Of a DNA stretch of 64,000 bases, positions 58,547 through 64,000 are shown piece after piece. The translations under genes and the position numbers were made by a program. The stretch lies in NCBI GenBank assembly GCA_018881555.1, contig JACAXG010000008.1, forward strand, positions 1,101,383-1,165,382, in the 5' to 3' direction. Each line of letters starts with the position of its first letter. Position 1 is the first letter of the stretch. The DNA comes from Amblyornis subalaris (taxonomy: Eukaryota; Chordata; Aves; Passeriformes; Ptilonorhynchidae). The notes under the pieces are model-generated. The model did no database searches. It worked only from the letters and a program-made list of their open reading frames with translations, and was not told the DNA's origin.

Positions 58547-58835
58547 CAGAATCATCAGTAGTTGGGGTTGGAAGGACCTTAAAGATCATCTTGCTCCCCT
58601 GCCATGGGCAGGGACACCTTCCACTATCCCAGGCTGCTCAAGCCTCATCCAGCCTGGCCTTGGACACTTCCAGGGATGGGGCAGCCACAGCTCCTCTGGG
58701 CAACCTGTGCCAGGGCCTCCCCACCCTCACAGGAAAAAATTTCTTCCTAATCTTTAATCTAAACCTGCTTCTGTCTCTCTGAAGCCATTCCCCCTTGTCC
58801 TGGCACTCCNTGCTCTTGTGAATGGTCTCTCTCTA
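58547..58835 (-). repeat. CR1 LINE 3' fragment
   Basis: Antisense: TTGGGGTTGGAAGGACCTTA, GGGCAGGGACACCTTCCACT, CAGCCTGGCCTTGGACACTT, CAACCTGTGCCAGGGCCTCC and CCATTCCCCCTTGTCCTGGC. Confidence 0.94.
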
Positions 58836-61800
58836 GAAGAAGGAAAGGATATTGCCTTACAAACCAGCTCACAAACCATCCCTTCCCGGAAAAATAAACT
58901 TTCCATGAAACAACAAGATACAGAAGGTGTGGGCAGCAGCAAACAGCACTGGCTGGGTGGCACCATCCCGACTGCATCTCCTCCCATGGGACATTAAAAT
59001 TCACAGCCTGGCTTTAGCCCTCCCTTCCAGCGTGAGGTGACATCTCCCCAGCTTGCAGAGCTTGCTGGGAGACCATTCCTTCCCAGAGAACAGTTGTGTT
59101 GAAAACAGAGAGATGAATCAGGTTTCTGAGAGACCTGCCTTGAACTCAGCATTATTAATTTCTTCGTTAATGACTGCATGACAGAGGAGGGACGTGCTTG
59201 TTAAATTGGCTGCTGGCCCTACACGGGGGAGGAGCACGCGAGAGCACGGGATGAAAACTCAAAAAGGTCCTGACATTGCAGGGATCAGCTTTAGAGAAAG
59301 CAGGTTATTCAGGAGAGACAAAACAGACCCCACACCTGGGCAGAAATAATCCATTGTGTAATTCCAGGCTGAGGAGTAACTGCCCAGGATGGGGAGGGGA
59401 GCTGAGGATGAGAGGCCATTGCTCAGGGACAGGGAATGGAATTGTGGCCGTCAAGGTATGGGAAATTATCCTTCTGCTGGGCTCAGTCCCACCAAGTCNT
59501 GATTGGAGAAACAGCATCTGTTTTATATACTCTGTGTTAGTGAAGCTGTGAGCTAAACAGAGGGAATCAAAGGACAAGGAAGGAGATCAGAGGTCTAGAA
59601 AACATCCCCAGTGGATGAAGCAAAGCCTGGAACTGAGCCTTAAACCAAAGAGAGACTGAGGAGAGAGCTTAGAAACTGAAAACAGAGTCAAGGTAACAGC
59701 AAAGCCAAAAGAAGGAGCAGTTCTGCAGGGTTTTCCCCAGCAGGCATTAACCGAGTGAGGAAGATGGAGGATAAATCCCAGGGACCCCCCAGGCCGTGGG
59801 CAGAGCTCGGAGCGACCAGCGCTGCTCCGGACACAGGGACCCCCCCCACTGCCCACTGTGGCCAGCGAGCCCCAGGGAGCCTGGGCAGGCCTGGCAGCAC
59901 CCCCTCAGCACCCTGCAGACCATCCACCCGCCCAGCCGTGGGACGGGACATGAAAAATGCAGGCAGGTCAATTAAACCGTTCATGGATATTTAATAATAG
60001 GGAAGATAAGAAAAATAACCAAATAAATGACTTGTTCTGAATTATCCTTCCATTCTACCTGCAGTTCATTACTGACTCAGATTAATGAACGCGGAAAAGA
60101 TATTACTCTCGTCTGAGCACTCAGACTTTGCTACCTGATTGCAATTTTTGAAATGAAAAATGCAGTATATCAATTCTGGATGAATTTTTTAATAGAGTCA
60201 AATGCCAAATGCCCTCCAGTAGCAGGCCCAGCATTTAAAGTGATCACGTTGCTATCTCAGTTCCCACATTCCCCGAGCTTCCTGCTGCAAACACGGGACA
60301 CGCCAAACGGTTAACACAGGGATTACCCGGGGGATGGAGGCTGGAGCAGGGAATCGCCTGCGCCGCTCCAGACAGCTCAGCACACTTCAGCCGGGGCTGT
60401 TATAAATGGTGAGAACTGTGAAAAGACCTAACCCTCCCCTCAGGGCTTTGTGGGCTTATTTTATTCATTTTCACCTTCAGCAAAGGAGTGTTTGCCAGGG
60501 AAAATGCTTTTGTGCTTAGCAAAAAATAAAACCCGTGAATCACCAGGGAGGCTGGGAGGGAAAGGTCACCAACTGGCTTCTCCAGAGCAGCAGGCACTTA
60601 GTTCATCCTTCATGTGATCGTGCAGCTCTGGATTTTAATAGACAGGACCTGGAGAAGGTGAGAATCTCGTGTTCTTCAGGGAGAAGCAGGGAGAGGTGAC
60701 AAACAGCCCAGGGTGCAGTGCCAGCTCATTTACTCACCCAGCTCCTGCTAGATGAGTTTATCCCAATTTCTCAGCTCGGGAGATGGACCAAGACAGAACT
60801 CCTGGGATGAGTACCTGGGGAGCAGCACATCGTGGGACCTCCATCAGCCCAGCACAGGCAAGGGGTTCAGCCCTGCCCAGGAGAGAGGAGCCCCCTGCCC
60901 ACGAGCTCAGCTTGGACATCAGGGATGCAAACTCCTGCCCAGAGCCTCAGGAACTTCATGGCTTGGCCCACACAGTCACAGCTTAATCTGATGGACTGNT
61001 CCTAGGAAAAGATTCCAAGGAAAAATTGCATTTCCCACTCCTGCTTTTCCCTCCAAGCCTTGGACTGTCTCTGGATTCTGCAGAGCCAGGTTGTTCTGCC
61101 CTCTAAGGCTTTAACAACTCCCACTTGTAGGGGAAANGCTGAGTTCGATGGCAAAGCTGTTAAATCCAAAGGCATTTTAAACTCGTGACACTCACCTTAG
61201 ACCCTTATCAGCCATGTCAGAGATACATCACAAATCCGTGGATAATTAGTGTGGAAACATCCCTACCTTGCGTGTGGTTATACACACACACACACCTCAC
61301 CCACCGAGCGGTTCCATGACTGAGTCACTGCAACAAATACGCTGGGAAAGTCTGATTTAATTACCCTGCTGCAGAAAGCATTTATTCACACAGGATTTGC
61401 CCCTACTTTCCTACATTTTACATTAATCCTTCCCCTAATCAAGAGAAACTCCCTAGAGCTCACCTTATACAAGTTTGGCATCAGGACCAAATCCACAAAA
61501 TACCTTCATTTGCTACTTTATATTCTCCAACTTGTAGATTAATAATGAGCCAGGCTCCTTTCCCTTGTTCTTATTTTATCCTTTTCTTTGCTCTTATTTT
61601 GTCTTTATTCTTATTTTCTCATTCTTCACTCTGATTTTTTTTACCGATATTTCTGCTGCAGAAGGTCTCTGGTTACAGTGCCTGCAAAGGCTCCATGGGC
61701 TCGGGCTGTGGGAATTCAGAGGGGCTCTGGAGGATCGTCTGGCTGGCAGGAGCAGGGCAGCACAGCTCCTGTGCCAAGCCCATTGCTGCTGCCCTGCTCA

Positions 61801-62769
61801 GCCCAGGGCCCAGCTGAGATCGCTCCAGTGCTTTCAATCACAGCTCGATGGGGTTTTATGGCTCGGTGCAGACNGTTCCCTCCTCACACTCACCCTCTCG
61901 CCCTCAGCCCTGGCTTTTGCTGTTACTGGTGCAGTCTCTTTCCCACAGGTGAGCGGTTGACTTGCAGCTCTGCAGCTTTCAGAGCCACTCAAGCCTTTTC
62001 CTTGCTAACCACGTGCCACAGCAGCTCCTCGTTCCCTTTGTCAGGATGCTCCTGCTTACCCCCAGGCCGAGCTGTGGTGTCACAGGCTGGGAGTCACCGT
62101 TCCCACATCCCTCCTGCTGCAGCCATCCCCGTGCTTCATTGCTTTCCCTCCACAGAAAACAGCATAAGCTTCTGGCACTTGGCTCTTGTTCCCTTTTTCA
62201 GACAGAAACACACCAAGTTCACCTCATTTTTGGCCACAGTTACTTCTTTTAGCCAGAAATTATCTCCTATCACCAGAAATCACTCGGTACCTCTCACCCA
62301 CTGGCTTCTTTCTCCTGTGCTGAGCTGTTTCTGCCCAACTCTTTAGTCCCTTCCTCTTCTTCCATCACTCTCTCTCTGTNTGGAGTTGAATCCAAACCAA
62401 GTTTTTCCATAAGATTTTCCATAAGCCCCACCATCAACAAATCCCCCTTGACACCAACTCTGTTTAAGATGTGCCCTGGTTTCTCTGGCCAGGTGCTGCT
62501 GCCAGACAGTTTCTGATGTCCAAGTCCTCTCCTGCTTTTCTTTAGGACAACCCTTTCCTTTAACCAATCTCATTTTACCAAGAGTTTCTGTATTTCATNA
62601 TCTCTGAGTTTTCTCTCCCTCTGTAAAATCTCCCTGATTTTCCCCATAAAATCTCCTTGATTTTACAGAGACCAAAATAGCTGCAGAATGCTCAGCACTT
62701 CCGTGGGTATCACATGAACCTCCCTTTCTGGAGAAAATAGGGCAGACTGGGAGCTGGGTGGGTGATCTG
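58836..62769. other. Upstream intergenic single-copy DNA, no gene seen
   Basis: AT-rich at 59960-60240 and 61360-61660, with a T/C-rich run at 61560-61650. GC-richer at 59750-59945 and 60760-60970. No gene was recognised. Confidence 0.55.
61282..61294. repeat. Short (CA)n microsatellite
   Basis: About 6 CA dinucleotides. Confidence 0.85.
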
Positions 62770-63140
62770 GGGGAGCAGAGGCACCTCGGGAACGCGGGGA
62801 GCGGCGGGGTCGGATCCCTCTCTGGGAAGGGGAAGAGGGCGCAGCAGNTCCCACACCTCGGGAAGGGAACGGGGACATTTCCTCCCACCAGGCACATTCA
62901 TCCAGAGCCACGCTCGGCCCGAGGCAGCACAAATTGCCGAAATGGGGCGATTATACCCGAGGCCCTTAATGGCCGGGATGAGGCGGAGATTGCTGCGCCC
63001 GTTCCCCCAGCCCTGCCCTCTCCGCACGCCCGGCGCTTCCGAGAAATCCTCCTTGATAAACGACCTGTTTGCCTCTCGCTGCTGTTCAGGTGTCGCTGGA
63101 GCAGAGAGTGCAGAATTACAGCCCGTGCTGCCGCCGCTGC
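62770..63140. promoter_or_regulatory. CpG-enriched patch, possible regulatory element
   Basis: Raised GC and CpG against an AT-rich background, with GGGCGATTATACCCG and GGCCCTTAATGGCCGGGAT words and an ending GCCGCCGCTGCTGC then ATTATTATTATT. No homology to a coding exon. It might be a conserved element or a weak CpG island, and this is inferred from composition only. Confidence 0.4.
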
Positions 63141-64000
63141 TGCTATTATTATTATTTGGCAGTAATTCCTCTAACTTTCTTCCCTGGAGGAAGACACGAG
63201 TAGCTGCTCTCCCACTCCCAAGGTCATCCCACCAGAAAATATTANCTATTTGCTTCTATTAGTTGCAATTATTGGGCTACAGAAAACCAAACCATAGCCA
63301 ATTTACAGCGTTTCATGGCCTGCCTGAGGTGCAGCACTGGAACATTTACCCCAAAGCANGAGGAGCTGCGAGATTCTTGTGCTTTGTGGGGTTTTTCAAA
63401 TTTGACCCCTGGAAAATGAGCCAGGAGGTGACCCCTCACCGGAGGGCTCTGCTTCTGGAGGTGAGGAGGAGCAGGGATATTCGGATAAGGCTGAAGATTT
63501 CATCCCTCCAACATGTGGGAAATCAACTCTGTCTGGAGTAATCTGGATCATTCTGCCAAAACAGCTCTGANCTCAGAATTGATTACATCAAACACGGGGA
63601 CAAATAACCATTAACAGAGAGGGGTTTGTGCATGTGGAGAGAGGGCAGTGGGAGCAGGGAATCATTCCCTCCTGTCTGTTGAACATAAATCTCGGGATGG
63701 GGTCTCACAGGAACTCATGGCCAGGCATAAAATAAACTCCTTATCCTACGATGAGACTTTCCATTTTAACTGCGAAGATATTTTTACTGGAGAAACAATA
63801 AAAACAGCTTTCACCCTCATTTATCTTCTCTATGTTTAGACATTTTCAACGATTTTTCCCAGTTTGTTTCTGGTTGGGGTTTGGTGGGGTTTTTTTTTGC
63901 ATTTTATTGTTGTTTTCTTTCCTTCCATACAAAACACTTAAAAATCCCCACAGGTCCTGGTGAGGTTTCCTGGCCATTTGCTCATCTTGTGGTTGGAAAG
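63141..64000. other. Upstream intergenic single-copy DNA, no gene seen
   Basis: AT-rich with a T run at 63890-63898. Nothing recognised. Confidence 0.6.

Noticed and set aside
1..64000. Endogenous retrovirus, DNA transposon, tRNA or rRNA genes
   Set aside because: I saw no LTR pair, no gag or pol-like frame, no transposase and no tRNA-like box pattern. Recognised interspersed repeats are all CR1-like.

Overview
This is nuclear DNA from a vertebrate, almost certainly a bird. Two things point there. The one recognisable coding exon is the first exon of a metabotropic glutamate receptor, closest to GRM7. The interspersed repeats are nearly all 3'-end fragments of CR1 LINEs, the dominant retrotransposon of birds and other sauropsids; I count 23 CR1-like segments. 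Isolated N characters are scattered through the window. There are no operons, prokaryotic genes, CRISPR arrays, or recognisable tRNA or rRNA genes.

Layout, read along the minus-strand gene: GRM7 exon 1 lies at 20149-20658 (minus). It starts at a strong-context ATG and ends at a phase-0 GT splice donor, encoding 170 residues: signal peptide plus the start of the extracellular glutamate-binding lobe. Because the gene runs leftward, everything from 20148 down to 1 is the 5' part of intron 1. Mammalian GRM7 intron 1 is very large, so the absence of exon 2 is expected. A roughly 3 kb CpG island (about 18.5-21.45 kb) surrounds exon 1. Just upstream of the exon is a plausible core promoter: a TTTAAA element with an abutting cluster of GC boxes. 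The promoter-proximal DNA is rich in tandem structure: a 16-unit hexamer array, a G-quadruplex motif, a 14-bp duplication in the inferred 5'UTR and a 4x10-bp array.

From about 21.4 kb to 64 kb is upstream intergenic DNA: AT-rich single-copy sequence, GC-richer patches and CR1 fragments, with no exon I can support. The most notable feature there is an orphan CpG island at about 53.72-54.13 kb with two perfect AP-1 motifs. Weaker CpG-enriched patches lie at about 39.83-40.33 kb and 62.77-63.14 kb. Any of these could be a distal promoter, an unannotated non-coding RNA start, or an enhancer.

Intron 1 holds two minisatellites, both based on a 32-bp unit but unrelated in sequence: an array of 18-19 copies at 11435-12036 and a mosaic 17/32-bp array at 18524-18710. 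The many long open frames in the window are by-products of GC-rich or tandem DNA and are not presented as genes. I found no convincing new molecular system. The items most worth checking are the orphan CpG island, the promoter tandem arrays, the nuclear-receptor-like spacing inside the intronic minisatellite, and a composite repeat present twice about 14.7 kb apart.
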